DNA of 64,000 bases. Origin: Casuarina equisetifolia (Eukaryota; Streptophyta; Magnoliopsida; Fagales; Casuarinaceae). The position numbers were made by a program, and so were the translations under genes. Where the stretch lies: positions 18,750,853-18,814,852 of the forward strand of contig CM052358.1 of NCBI GenBank assembly GCA_028551475.1, written 5' to 3'. A model generated the notes under the pieces. That model was not told the origin of the DNA, searched no databases, and saw only the letters and a list, made by a program, of their open reading frames with translations. This document shows, piece after piece, positions 25,510 to 37,819 of this stretch (positions are counted from its first letter, which is position 1; each line of letters starts with the position of its first letter).

Positions 25510-27310
25510 TAATAAATAAACTGGAACTAAAACTTCATAGATCTTTCGCTAATTACACATGGGGTTGCTTAATGGACCTAATGCTACTTCAGTTTGACAA
25601 AGATGTTTCAATTCCTAAATTGGAGGGAAATAAATAAGGGTCTACCAAGGTGAGAAGCCAACCCTGTTCTGGTTTTGGGCCGGGGATTTTAATCGTTGAA
25701 TTGGGTACATTTACATTTGCTTTCTGTTGGGCATGAGCTTTGCCAACATTATGCATAAAGTTGGCAATCACGGAATGAATCAGCTAGAGGTAGCCAGTCC
25801 ACGGCAAACAAGCAAATATAAAAGTAGAGCTCTTGGAATGCTTGCAGGTGGCAAACACTTTATTACAACTGCCTATCGGTCAAAGAATACAAACCAACGA
25901 AAGCCAAACATAATTGATGGGCTTGAATCTACCATACATGAACCCAATAAAAAGTAAATTAAACGAGTCCAATATTACATAATACTCTCTCTTAAGGAGT
26001 TTTGTCAGTTGTTGCCAAGATGTTAGAGGCTGGGAACATGTCAAGGCTTGATATTACTGCTTCAGTAGTCATGGTAAATGTCATGTTGCGTCACTGAATG
26101 GGTTGAATTATGCACTTTAATTAACTTTGGCTTTATCTTATTTTATTTATTCATTTATTTTTTAAAATTTAATTTGAAAAATAATTGATTGAATGTCTAA
26201 ATCTATTAAAGATTTGTTGTGTATATATATATAATTGCTACAAGTTTTAAAAATTATATGTGAACATGTATTATTGGATACCTTGTATCATTTATTGGGT
26301 GTATTTTGTGCAAAATAGAAATAGAAATAATTTGAGTTGAATGAATAATGGAAATAAGCTCATTTGATCCATTCTTTAAACCTGAAAATTATATGAAAAA
26401 CTCGTGTGACAAGTATAAATGCATGAATTGAGGATTAAACAGAAATAAAGTTTAATGTTTGTGACTGAATTAAATATGAATAGTTTTTTCGTGTCAAAGA
26501 TTAATTATGGGTTAGTCGTTGCCACCCACTTTAAAGAAAGCAGTAGGCATGGCTGCCACGGAGAGAGAGACTTAAAAAAATTAAAAAAAAAATCTTCTAG
26601 TTTTTGAACCCTCAAAAAACTTTTTTAGATATTTTCTAAAACCTTATCCGGATTCTCCTGATAAACCACAAAAGCCGAGAATGCTCAGAATCTGCAAGAG
26701 GACAAATTAAAGGAAAATAAAAATGAGTGGTAGAACGGACAAGAGAAAATTAAAAGACAAAAAAAAAGTGGGTAGCCTTAACCGGATGTGGTGGTACCAT
26801 GTAAAAGCCTGAAGACTGTTCCCATCCCTGTTCATTCAAATCCAATAACAAAATGATTCTGTTCACTCAAGATATTTTCTTTTAAACATTTTGGGTCTTC
26901 GTTGGTTACTTAATCGCACCTTACTATAAATCCCATGTTTCTTTCTATCACCAGGAAAATGAAAGTAGATTATCACTTTGTAAGGAAGTGATAGCTCAAA
27001 GGTTTGGGTGTTACTAAATACACTCGCTCCTCCCACCTGTAATTAAGTTGCTGATATACTAACTAAGCCATTGGAGAGGACTGCATTTGAAGCATTCAAG
27101 ATTGTTTTGGGTCTTATCGAGCTCACTTTGATTGTCCATGTTTACAAGTCATAAAAAAGTAGTGGCAGCAATTCTTCAAATCTCAAAGGTAAGCCTTTTT
27201 CAGGCAACAATCAGTGGAGAATTTGATAAATTATAGTAAGTTAACTTTAATTAACGAATTATATATTTGGTTATTAATCTATAATCTTGAATTTTTTATT
27301 TAATAAATTA
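25510..27310. other. Intergenic, no gene seen
   Basis: AT-rich spacer between the PPR pseudogene and the SINE-like cluster. Short open frames at 25589-25771 and 25727-25957 overlap on opposite strands and have no family features. Confidence 0.4.
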
Positions 27311-27770
27311 TTTAATTGTTATTCAACTAATTCAATAGTAAAAAAATAAGATTGGGTTCAAGTCCCCTCTCCTCATGTGTAAAATAATAATAATAATAAT
27401 AATAAATAAATAAATAAATAAAATCCAAGAGGTAGATCTCTAGCTTAGTGGTGTTCTCTGGGCCAAATCCTGATAGATAGTCACACCAGTGATGAGTTTG
27501 AGTCTCATCCCTTTATTATGTATTAAAAAAAACCATCCAAGAAAATAAAATAAAATAAAATAATAATCATTAACAAATTTGCTTTATTAAAGGAATCCTT
27601 GTTTAGTAGTGTTTTCATAAAATAAAAAACTAATCATTAAAAAAATTACTTTATTAAAAGGATTCTTGATTTAATGATGTTTTTTAAGCCAAATCCTAAT
27701 TAATAGTCTTCTCCTTCTCTAGCATATAAAAAAAATAGTAAATTAATAAGATTGTGTATGTGAATAAAGT
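27310..27770 (+). repeat. Cluster of SINE-like fragments and (ATAA)n microsatellite
   Basis: At 27437 TCTAGCTTAGTGGTGTTC resembles a pol III A box and at 27494 GAGTTTGAGTCTC a B box, about 50 bp apart, followed by an A-rich tail near 27523, as in tRNA-derived plant SINEs. A second B-box-like GGGTTCAAGTCCC lies at 27355, followed by the ATA/ATAA microsatellite at about 27386-27421. A more decayed copy (TTGATTTAATGATGTT ... GCCAAATCCTAAT) lies at 27665-27710. Assignment rests on box spacing and repetition only. Confidence 0.5.
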
Positions 27771-27899
27771 GCATATATTGTAATATTAAAAAAAATTGAT
27801 TATTAAGTTATTAATTTAATTTTAATTAAATTTAATTCAATTTAAACTTGGTAAGATACTTTTAGGGTTCAAAAATATGTATTATGTACTAATTTTACA

Positions 27900-28168
27900 T
27901 CTTACAGAAATACACGTTTGAATTTCTGTGACACTACTAAACAGAGCCCAGGGAAGAAAAAGTTGCGGAAAAATCAACGGAGGCGAGGAGTGCCTCGCAA
28001 CATGGACACGTGTCAATCTGTCCCCGTCTCCCTCCTCCCTGATCGATTACAGACAACGGTAACCATACAAAAGCCAACGCTTAAAAAGCCTCACCGAACC
28101 AGAGCGAGAGCGCGAACCATACAAAACCAGGGAAGAACACCTAAAACCTCGATCTGAGTTGATTGCAG
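27900..28168 (+). promoter_or_regulatory. Leader/proximal promoter of the PGM-like gene
   Basis: A G+C-richer island just before the ATG at 28169, contrasting with the AT-rich upstream spacer. ACACGTGTC at 28006-28014 is a G-box-type CACGTG core, a bZIP/bHLH site often found in light- or ABA-responsive plant promoters. No clear TATA box. The function of the G-box here is inference. Confidence 0.4.
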
Positions 28169-31100
28169 ATGATTTTGATCGCACAACCTCTGGTCCTCCA
28201 CAATCGGCTTCTCCTTGTCAACAGGAACCCTAGCTTGACAATCCGATGCTCCTCCACTATCCGAGAGAGAGAGCTGGGCTCGGAGCTGTACGCTTCGACC
28301 CCGTTCCCGCCGATAACGATCGCGAAGAGGGTGGTCCTGGTGAGGCACGGTCAGAGCACGTGGAACGAGGAGGGTCGGATACAAGGTAGCTCCGACTTCT
28401 CGATCCTCACCAAGAAAGGTGAAGCTCAGGCTGAAACCTCACGCCTGATGCTCCTCGACGACGCCTTCGACGTCTGCTTCTCCAGGTTCATTTCCTGGAA
28501 GCACTTCAGTTGCTTCTCAACACAGACCTCGCTTCCATTTTTGGCTCAAAACAAGCAATAATGGTCACTTTGTTATGCTACTCGAACTGAACCCAAGAGT
28601 AATTAAATAGTTTACATGTTCTTCTTTCACTCTTCCTGGTCTAACTTTGCGTATGTTACCTAAGCAACCAGTTCAATCGCTTAGTTTATGATATAAATTG
28701 CTTAGCTAAGTGGGCTTGTTCTTACAGCCCCTTGATACGATCGAAAAGAACGGCTGAGATCATTTGGGGGGCTCGCGAGCATGAGATAATTACTGACTCT
28801 GATTTGAGAGAAATCGACCTCTACTCATTCCAAGTTAGTTTCTTTTCAAAAATTTGCTTACCCTCTTTCGGTGTTTTAGGATCGGTTGAGTTGGTTTAAG
28901 AATTTCAAGACTTAGATTCTGCATTATGGTTGGTGACTTTACCGGTGGAATGTAGGGCCTCTTGAAGCATGAGGGGAAAGCAAAGTTTGGTGCTGCTTTT
29001 CGACAATGGCAGGTAGATGCTCCGAATTTTAACATAGATGGTCATTATCCGGTGAGAGAGTTGTGGGCACGTGCTAGAAACTGTTGGGATAAAATCCTCG
29101 CGCATGAAAGCAGGTCTGTTCTTGTGGTTGCACACAATGCTGTTAATCAGGCTCTTGTAGCAACGGGGATCGGTACTATTTCCTTCCTATTCAGTAACTT
29201 ATCGTTCTAAATCTGCAAGGTGTGATTTTGAATGAATTGCCTGTCCATTTCCAAAAAGCAGGGTTGGGAACAGAGTATTTTAGGATTTTACTTCAGAGCA
29301 ATTGCGGTGTGAGCGTGCTGGATTTTACCCCACGGCCGGAGGGTGGATCACCAACAATTTGTCTAAATCGTTTAAATCAGGTAAAGTGACATTTCACTGA
29401 TATTAGTTAAAGAGAAACTACAAATACATCCAGGTACAAGTTTGTTAATGGTAACGCTATCATGTTAAAGATAGTGTCAGTAAAAATGAAGTAAATGTTT
29501 CTGGGCCTGAGCCAGTGAAGGTTGTGAAGACTCGAAATATGCATTATGTTTTTGAATCAATATAGTTGAATGGATGCCTATTTTATGGCATAATTATCGA
29601 TTGCAATTTGTCCCATTGGAAGGCATGTCCTTGCACGATTCAATTTGATTATCCTTTAACTGTTACAAAACCAAATAGTTGGTAAAGTTAATTCTAGTTC
29701 ATTTAAAATACTGTTTTTGCCTGTTTTTGAGAATATGTTTTTCTGAGACATGGTAAGAACTTGAAGAAGTAATATACTATTTATCTACTCGTTCATGGAG
29801 GTTTTCCACAATTTTTTAAAAGGGATAAGGAGTCTGCCTCTATTTACTTATTTAACTTGCGCTTCAGGAACACACGGCTTAGAGTGAGTAGACTCGGTTA
29901 GATTCTCTCATGTCTTAGCTAGAAGGCTCATTCCGCATAGTAATTCCAGCTTGAGAAACAATAGCTTATATATTTAGGAAGGTCAACCATTTTCGTTGAC
30001 TTGGTAATCTCATTTCATAGACTTGTTTAGGTATGAGTGGCTGAATATCATGATCAGGCATAACATTCTACAATAGAAGAGCCGTAGTTAAAGAAATCAC
30101 TGATAGCTTTTTATGGAAGAAATTACCTTTTTGAATGACTTGATAAAGTTTTAGAGTTCCAGGCACTACTCTTTTCTAGGACTGAAAAATGAATTTAGCT
30201 CAAATTGTATATATTCTGTCCATCATCATTGGGTTTAGCAAATTTTGTGGATGAATTCCTGAACATTATTTTTCCACCTGCAAATGAAATCCTTTTCTTT
30301 TTTATTAGTTTGTTAAGTTCTGTATAGGTGCTACCGTCTCAACTTTTTGTAGGTTGTGTAACAGGTTCTACTATTTTTCAAAATGGTATTGAACTATTTA
30401 TGCAGACCCCAAATTCACCCATTGCGACTGGAAGTTCTGGAGGCAGGAAAGCAAGTAAACGGATTATACTTGTCTGCCATGGGGCTACGCAAAGCAGTAC
30501 AGAAGTAAGAAGGAATGGCCAAAAATATGTCCACTTTTTTTTTTTTTTTTTTCCTTTTCTTTTCCCTCATATTCATCTGATTTCTCGTGTTAAACTCCTT
30601 CAGTTTAGGAGTGTGGTTAGACTTAACAGGTAATCGAATGGTCATGGGACTTCACTTATCTAGATGTTTCTTTTTATCTATTTTTGCAACATAAGAAAGT
30701 TGTGGTCTAATAATGGAGTTGTAGTTTACCCTGCCTGTGACTTAATTTATGGTTTGTGAGTCTGAAGCTTAGCGCAATTATACCATTCAATAGTTAGCTA
30801 TTTTGTTCTATATGCCAACGAGTGGCAGATATATCATCTGTTATCTTCCATGCCCCTGTGTTTCTTATCATTATCAAGAAGACAATTCGATTTGTAATAA
30901 GTGGCCATAAATGCCACTTATGCTTTTAGACTTGAATTTTGGACAGGCTGAATAATTTCATGAGAAATTATTGTTGGAAGAAAGTGTAAAGATTGCTCAG
31001 CAAAGAATAAGGGAAAAAGTACGAGGAAGTAACTAAGGAATCATTTGACTAGCTGTTACAATATACTGCAAATATCAGCTGAGGAAATGGTTTTGTTCTG

Positions 31101-32495
31101 AGAATACGCAAAACAAACAAGTGCAAAAGAACCTGCTAGAATAGCGCAGAAATGTTCTCCTACTGAGTTACATATCTGTCATCATGTGAGGCTAAGTTTC
31201 TTTTTGTCATTGTTATACCTTTATTCCTTTTGCTTTGTTTATTTGCATTTTCTCTTTTGGGTTTTGGTCGGGGGTTGAAAGCATTCAATTTTAGAAGGTT
31301 AATTCAAGGTCTGAGTTTAATGAAGATATACAATATACTCTTGAATTCTCTGGCCGTCTCCAACATAATTTTGCTAATATACACTGTTGCGTTTGATGTT
31401 CAACAGGCTAATGTGTCTAAGTCTTCAGATTTACCAATGAACATGCTCGGGACTATACAGGTATAGCATTTCTGCCATGCATACAACAGGTTTCAAAATT
31501 ATAATCTGATTTTCTTCAGTCACTAATTTCAGTCCCAGAAAACTGCGGAGCTGCTTCTTGATTTGAAAGTCAGCTCTATAATTAGCAGTACCAAGAAAGC
31601 ATGTGCTGAGACGGCCGTGGCTATCTCCAGAGTGAGTTCATTCTTTATTCTGTTAGAGTCTGGATGTTGCAAAACATGCTCTCGGAGGTGGCGTTTCTGT
31701 TCTTACACCAGCTAGTCTTCTTGATTATAGGTACAAGAAGCTGCAGACTGCTTGGGTGCTGACTGTGTGCCACGTTATGTGGAGATGAAGCAGATGGAGT
31801 ACCTTGACGTTGAAAGCATCCTTCAGCAATCCAGTAAGGCAAGTGATTTTAATCTTGAAGTTTTTTACTTCTCATTTTGGTAGTGAGAGATTGAAAACTA
31901 TGACAACATAAAACCATCTTAGGAAACTACCACTAAAGATATGAACACTTGCCGTTGGGTAAACTATATTGTTTATATATTCTTGCTAGTTAGTGACAAA
32001 TGGCATATACGCTTTTGTTTTGGTGTTATCCTCATTATTCTGGGCTGTAATTGTTTAACTCTATTCAGCGTGCTTCCTTAATCTTGTCCAAAAAAATCTT
32101 CTTGCGTTTTGTTTTACCAGGATACAACTGAGGTTTCAGCTCTTAAGTCTGGTTGGTTAAATGAATATGATGATAAAAGTACATCAGCAGTGTGGCATCA
32201 GTCCGAGAAGGCTTGGCAGTCACTATTGAACGAACTTTCTGATGATGCTGAGCCGGAAAAGGTTGTTGTCGTCGTCGGCCACCCTGCAATTCACATGCCG
32301 ATTATGGGGCGCAGCCTAAATCTGAGCAAAGATTGGATAGGATCATTTCACCTTGATGAGGGGAGCATCAGTGTCATGGACTTCCCTGATGGACCTGCTG
32401 GACGGTGTGTCATCCGGTGCATAAATTACACTGCCCATTTGGGGAGGTGGTCAATACCCATCACGAGATCTCTTGGGGATGATGAGAACTTTTAA
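28169..32495 (+). CDS. Tandem phosphoglycerate-mutase-like phosphatase (2-carboxy-D-arabinitol-1-phosphatase-like)
   Basis: Histidine-phosphatase superfamily protein with two domains, homologous to AT5G22620, annotated as probable chloroplast CA1P phosphatase (removes phosphate from the Rubisco inhibitor CA1P). Exons: 28169-28485, 28728-28833, 28956-29172, 29262-29380, 30406-30504, 31407-31460, 31533-31631, 31731-31838, 32121-32495; total 497 codons plus stop, in frame throughout. The N-terminal 50 residues are Ser/Arg-rich, fitting a transit peptide. Domain 1 has the catalytic VVLVRHGQSTWNEEGRIQG (His60) and VVVAHNAVNQ. Domain 2 has IILVCHG, with Cys in place of Arg, and VVVVGHPAIH, so it is probably regulatory or inactive; Arabidopsis shares the Cys. 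The start is the ATG at 28169. Intron 8 uses a GC donor (AAG|GCAAGT at 31839). The biochemical role is inferred from annotation of homologues. Confidence 0.93.
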
Positions 32496-33250
32496 CTGTG
32501 AATATATATATATTATATGTATATAATTCTTACAATAACTTGGAAAAAATGTTTATATTTCCAAGTAAATGAGAGTTAAGGTAGTGGTAATTATGATATA
32601 TTTAAGAGACAATAAACATTTAAGCTTTTAAAAGATATTAGTATATATCAAAAGAGTATTGTCCTAGTGGTGAGAGGATGAGCTTTTTAGCTTTCAAGTA
32701 TTATGAGTAAACGAGAGTTTAAAATCTATGCATTTCCAAGTTAAAGAGAGTCAAGGTAGTTGTAATTGTTTAAGATTTAGGATCTCTTATTGAGTTAACT
32801 TTTTGAGAATGTACTAAAAGTAATAAATGAGTTTTTATTTTCTTATCTCTTATGTAAATCCATTTATAATGCTTGCATATGATAATAAGTTTTAAAGATA
32901 AATATTGTCATATATCAAAGCTAATACTATGGATTTAAAGTTTTTTATTTTATTAATTTTATAATATATGTACCTTTTGAGTATTAAACTTGAGACTAAG
33001 AGATCTTAGATAGGATTTGTTCACTGAACAGAAGCTTTTTTTTAAACTAGTTTTTTAGGAAATATATAAGCCCACGACAATTCAACAATGTCCACTTTCA
33101 ATTTAACAGAACAGCATTGAAACATCGAAGGGCCCAGCTCGGTTCGGTCCAAATGAAAAAGACCATTTCATTTCTGCGTGCATTGCCCGTGGTGGGTTTT
33201 GCAGAGGTTTAGGGTTCGATTCGACTTGAGGCTGAGGAAGACCAACAAAA
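32496..33250. other. Intergenic, with a SINE-like or repeat fragment
   Basis: AT-rich spacer of 755 bp between the PGM-like stop and the NFD6-like start. A short repeat, ATTTCCAAGT followed by AGAGTTAAGGTAGT / AGAGTCAAGGTAGT, occurs near 32557 and 32731. Between them GTCCTAGTGGTGAGAGG (32661) and GAGAGTTTAAAATCT (32713) resemble pol III A and B boxes. These could be SINE debris. The rest shows nothing. Confidence 0.35.
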
Positions 33251-35635
33251 ATGGCTGCCTCGGTGACTGGAAGATCCAGACTAGTTCTTGCTTTGTGCAG
33301 AGTGTCGAGGAGTTCGTCTTCTTCTTCTTCTTCCTTTTCAGCGGCTAGAAGTTTCTCAATACCTTCGCGCTCTTCCAGTTTTGTGCGTCACCGGTCTCTA
33401 ATATCTCCTCCTCTTCTAAGGTACCGCACTTTCTTCTTCTTCGTTAAAGATCCGTATCTCTCAGAAAGGTAACTCTCTCTGTGTGTATGTGCTTGGGATT
33501 TGGATTGGGTTAAAAAGGTCGGGTCCACGAGAATTGAGCTCTCTTCAACCCCTTCATTCCACAATCGCTTCTGCTTGCCTTGTCTCGAAGCTCCCCAGCG
33601 AAGTCAGCACCTCCACCGAAGGTAATCACTCTCCCGATCTCTCTCTGAGGACAATGCGGCTTTTCCTGTGTTTTTCTCTGGTTAGTGTCGGGAACCCCGG
33701 TTGCTTTGAGGGTTCTTAAATTGTTTCATTGTGACTAGATTGATAAGTTCCACAACTTTTGTTGGTGAGCAGAAGGATGGGCATTGGAGGGTGAATTCTG
33801 TATCGATAAAGTTAGTTCTCTGTACCATTACATATTTGAGAATGGTGCACCTGATTGGTGCTTTGACCGAGTCCGTGAGAGGAGGATTATGCTAACGAAT
33901 GATTTTAATTTTTCAAATAGATGAAGTTGATGATATTTCCAGTAGCTCTACTTTACGACTGCATTGGGGTGGTTGTAGCTTAATAACTATATTGACGTCG
34001 ATGGTCATTCCTCATGATTTCGGCTGCAACTAATTCGTTGACCCTAAGGCAGCCGGTTTTCAGCTTGTTTAAGTATTTACAGTGTAAGGAATGTTTACCG
34101 CCAAAATGGTATTTTAGACAAGCAAGACTGTACCTTTAAAGTGGTTTAGTTAAAGTGCTTTACAAACTTTGATCTGCTATTAGCAGAGGCTCAAAAGCAT
34201 GATAATAGCAGATGAAGAAACTTGGTTAGATCTGCTAAGGAATATAAAACGTTTCTTTATGTCAAAGATCCAACATAACATGCCAAATATGATTTTCTAA
34301 GTGTCAAGGACGCTGATGACAGCATGTCTAGCCTTGGCTGGCCATTGGTGTGAGTGTTATTTGAATTGTGAGGAAGGCAACAAGTTAAGGAAAGCAGCAG
34401 ATTCATTTTTGGCTGGGTGAGGAGAGCAACTTACTTACTGAGAGTTTGGTGCTGTTGATTTTAATATTGATCTGTTTGGTAATAAATAGATGTCAAAGAA
34501 CTCTGAGTTTTACTTTTCTGGGTGTGGGAGCAGGGGCTCCTATGCAGCAAACTCTTGAGATTGCCAATGATAAGCTTTTCTTGTGACTGCCTCTGTAAAA
34601 ATGGATATTTGAACTCTGATAGTTGTTTCTGGTGAAGAAGTTGAAGATTAATAGAAAAAACTAGATTTTAGTCGCTTCTGCTAATACTAGAGTTCTGGAA
34701 GCTGTATGCTGAGGAGGTGCATGCAAATTCATCGGGGACTTTAGTTTATGGGAGACATATGCCATGTGGTTGTAATCTCTAGTAGCATGTCAAATGAAGA
34801 TTGGGGGATTTTCTCAAATAGTTCCCTGCAAATAGCTTGTAAGTTTGGTTGCAGTAGCAGAAAAGGGTAAGAGAATTATATATATATATATATTCCCAAT
34901 GTTCTGTTTTGGAGAACTAAAAGTTCTGCGTGACTAAGCTGAATCTTAGAGGGATGGTTTATTTTCTTGGGCCCTCTATAGTTGACTATGTTAGTTTTAT
35001 GATTTTCGATTTCTACTCTTTCCATTTTAAACGTCAACGAATCAGGGAAAGGGAAAGAAGTGCTAAAAAATGTCAAATGAAATCTTAAGGATGCTGGTAA
35101 AAGTTTCTTTTTCTCTTCTCCTAAAGCATCGCTTCATGGGGGTGCTGATGAAGAACCAAAAATCATCAAACAAAACCTTGATAATCTGATACGGAAAAAG
35201 TGAACAGAACATGATGTCATGTATTGCGGATCTTTTGAACAATCTATGAATAAAAAAACATGTGATCCTCTGAATAGTAGCACCAAAGATGCAGCCTGTA
35301 TTCTTTATTTAAGGAGCATAAAAGTGCTGCTTGGAGTCCTTGTGGGAGACATTTTGTCAATAGTAGCTAAGATAAAAAGGTGCAAACCAGGAATTTGACG
35401 GGGTAAAAGCTTTGGAGATATGTGGTTTTTGTTTTTTCCTTGTTCTCCCTGTTCCATAAAATGCGGGAAAAAAGGGTTATGTAGCATTAAGGTTGTTTTT
35501 TCATTTGTTGAAATATTTTTACTTGTACTTTTGGTGAAAAGTTATTGTTGTTATGCTGAAAAGTAATTTTTAACATTAGTTTTCTTCCCACTGTTAATGA
35601 CAGGTAGATTTGCAAACTATCTCAGTCCCATCTAG
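33251..35635 (+). CDS. NFD6-like small organellar protein
   Basis: Small protein of the NUCLEAR FUSION DEFECTIVE 6-like group, predicted to go to mitochondria or plastids; Arabidopsis NFD6 is linked to polar nuclear fusion in the embryo sac. Exons 33251-33420, 33518-33621 and 35604-35635 join in frame to 101 residues. The first 50 residues are rich in Ser and Arg with no acidic residues (SRSSSSSSSSFSAARSF), as in a presequence. Exon 2 gives the family block ELSSLQPLHSTIASA followed by LVSKL. The last tiny exon encodes RFANYLSPI, a C-terminus I associate with this family. Intron 2 is about 2 kb. If intron 2 is retained, the frame runs on to 33719, giving a different tail; such alternative 3' ends are common in this family. 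Confidence 0.8.
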
Positions 35636-36560
35636 TACCGAGTGGATAGCAAAATCAAGAGTTTAGTCTACTGCTTGTCATTGGCTGATTAGTTCTTTTC
35701 GGAAGAAGTTGGAGTTCAGGTCTTCCAAGCTTGATGGCTGAACATGATTTTGACTTTCTTTACTAAATAGCAACGCTTGAGCTATTTTTGAAGTTCTCCG
35801 ACTTTTCAATGTGATAAATTTGATTCAACTTTGATGAATCAATAATGCGCCCTTTTCGTTTTTAGTTATTACCTCATGAGTCATTTGCAAAAAAATTTGA
35901 TGTAGAAGCATTAACACTAAATGCACAATGGATATGCTGGCAATAATTAATGCATACCATTAAAGATGTATCTCTTGCCAGTGTAATTTCAGGAAGCAAA
36001 TTAATAAAATGTTATCTTTTGGCTTCCAGAAGGTAGTTGGGCAATTGTTCTATGTGGAAGACACTATTTTGCTAATCATGCGGACAAAATTGGCTGATGC
36101 CAGTTCCACATTGTGTTCCATTGTGTAGAGAAGGGTATTTTCTTCCACATCCGTGCAAAAATCTTGCTATTTTTTCTGAGAAGTTTGTGTAGAAACAGAT
36201 AGTACATTTAACACAGGATGATCCAAGTCTCTTGACATTATTTTCATGATTTTGATGAACAACCTAGCAGAGAGTTTGAAACAATTCTTAAGATTGGGCG
36301 GAGCATTGCAATGTCTGGGCCCATCTAGTATTACAACTTTGGACGGAGTATTGCTGACCCTGCAGCTCAAGTTTGCACATCGGGTCATTGAAGGAATTGG
36401 GTCTATTTGTTGAGCTTGCGAGTCCAAAGCCGCATAGGTGCTCTTGTAACATACCCTTAAACCCACAAAAACAGCACAAAGAAGCTGGACCCTCAGAAAT
36501 TTTGTACAGCTATAGTGTATCAGGATGAGAGAGTGTGAGCTGCATACCAAATTATTTCAG
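35636..36560. other. Downstream of NFD6-like gene, probably 3' UTR then intergenic
   Basis: No coding signal was recognised. The gene's 3' UTR should occupy the first part, but I could not place a polyadenylation site. The overlapping minus-strand frames at 36167-36550 have no family features. Confidence 0.4.
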
Positions 36561-36561
36561 C

Positions 36562-37090
36562 GTCCTATCAATGGTTGGTACTCTGCGGATTTACATGGTT
36601 CTAGTAATGATGATTCTTTGAAGATATATTCATTTGACTCCTCTGCAAGTAAACTGTACAAGTACCAGATGTCCGTAAACACAACCTCCGGTCCTCATAC
36701 TTTGGATGCTTGTCTATCAATGGTTGGTGTTTTGCAGATTTTACATGGTTCTGGTAATTATGATTCTTTGAAGATATATTCATTGGATTTTGAACCAAAC
36801 CATCCGGACTCACTCTGCAAGAAAATTGTCAAGTGACAGATGTCTGGAAATAGAACCACCAATCCATATACTTTGGATGCTTGTCTATCAACGGTTGGTC
36901 TTTTGCGGATTACGTGGTTCTAGTGATGATTATTCTTTGATTATATACTCATTGGATTAATATAGTGCTTTTGAACCAAACCATCCTACCACTAATGGAT
37001 AGATTTCTGCGAATAGAACCTCCGGTCCTCTTACGTTGGATGCTTGTTATATCAATTTTCTTGGTATTGCTTGACTTGGTTGCTTGATGT
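36562..37090 (+). repeat. Tandem repeat, about 150-171 bp period, three copies plus partial
   Basis: Units start at 36562, 36712, 36883 and (partial) 37046. Shared landmarks per unit are TATCAATGGTTGGT or its variant, TACATGGTTCTAGTAATGAT, CTTTGAAGATATATTCATT, and a closing CTTTGGATGCTTG. Copies have diverged by substitutions and small indels. No open frame crosses the array, and the function is unknown. Confidence 0.85.
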
Positions 37091-37819
37091 ATGGTTTGGA
37101 TGCCTTTGACGCAGCAACAGGATAAAAAGAAGGTATGTTGTGCATCTAATCATGAAGGTTAAGCTCCAAATGCTTAGAGTTTGATTTTATCACACAAAAT
37201 GACTTGATTTTGAGTTCGATTGCCATCTCATTTTATGAGGTCTGAGGCTGTAATTTAGAATAAAGAAACCACCGCAACACTTTGTTTGAATGATGGCAAT
37301 TTAAAATGAAAAACCATAGTAATCCGTATCATATATTCATCAGATGCCAGATGAGACAGGCTGCTTTATGTTCATGATAGTCAAAGATTACAGGCACCGA
37401 TTGCTTCAAAGAACGAGTGTTGATGATGTGATATAAGTGATATCCGCCGTTTTGGCCTTCATTCTGCTTTGCTTGAGAACAATTTCTTAATTATTTTCAC
37501 TCTCGGTGATCTCAGAGCAAAATTGTTCAATGCGACTTTGCTGAGTTTGTGCTGAGACATTTTCGCACTTGGCGTAAATTCCTACCCGATCTTTTGCTTC
37601 TAATGGTTTCTATTGAACTTGTATGCTTCGACCGACCCATTCACCACTTTGATGAGGAGGATCAATTAAATAATTGGAAAAATTGAGAAGAGTCCCTTAA
37701 CAATTATTTCACTTTCTCAATAGGAGGCAGGAAGTCTTCTTTCTGGGAGCTCTTTTGTGGTCCAAGAAGCACTGCTATTTAGTGATTTAAGCATTTCTAA
37801 AATGCAGCAACTTATCTTC

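Noticed and set aside
28163-28168. Alternative upstream non-ATG start (TTG) for the PGM-like gene
   Set aside because: A plant nuclear gene should start at ATG; the first ATG in frame is at 28169.
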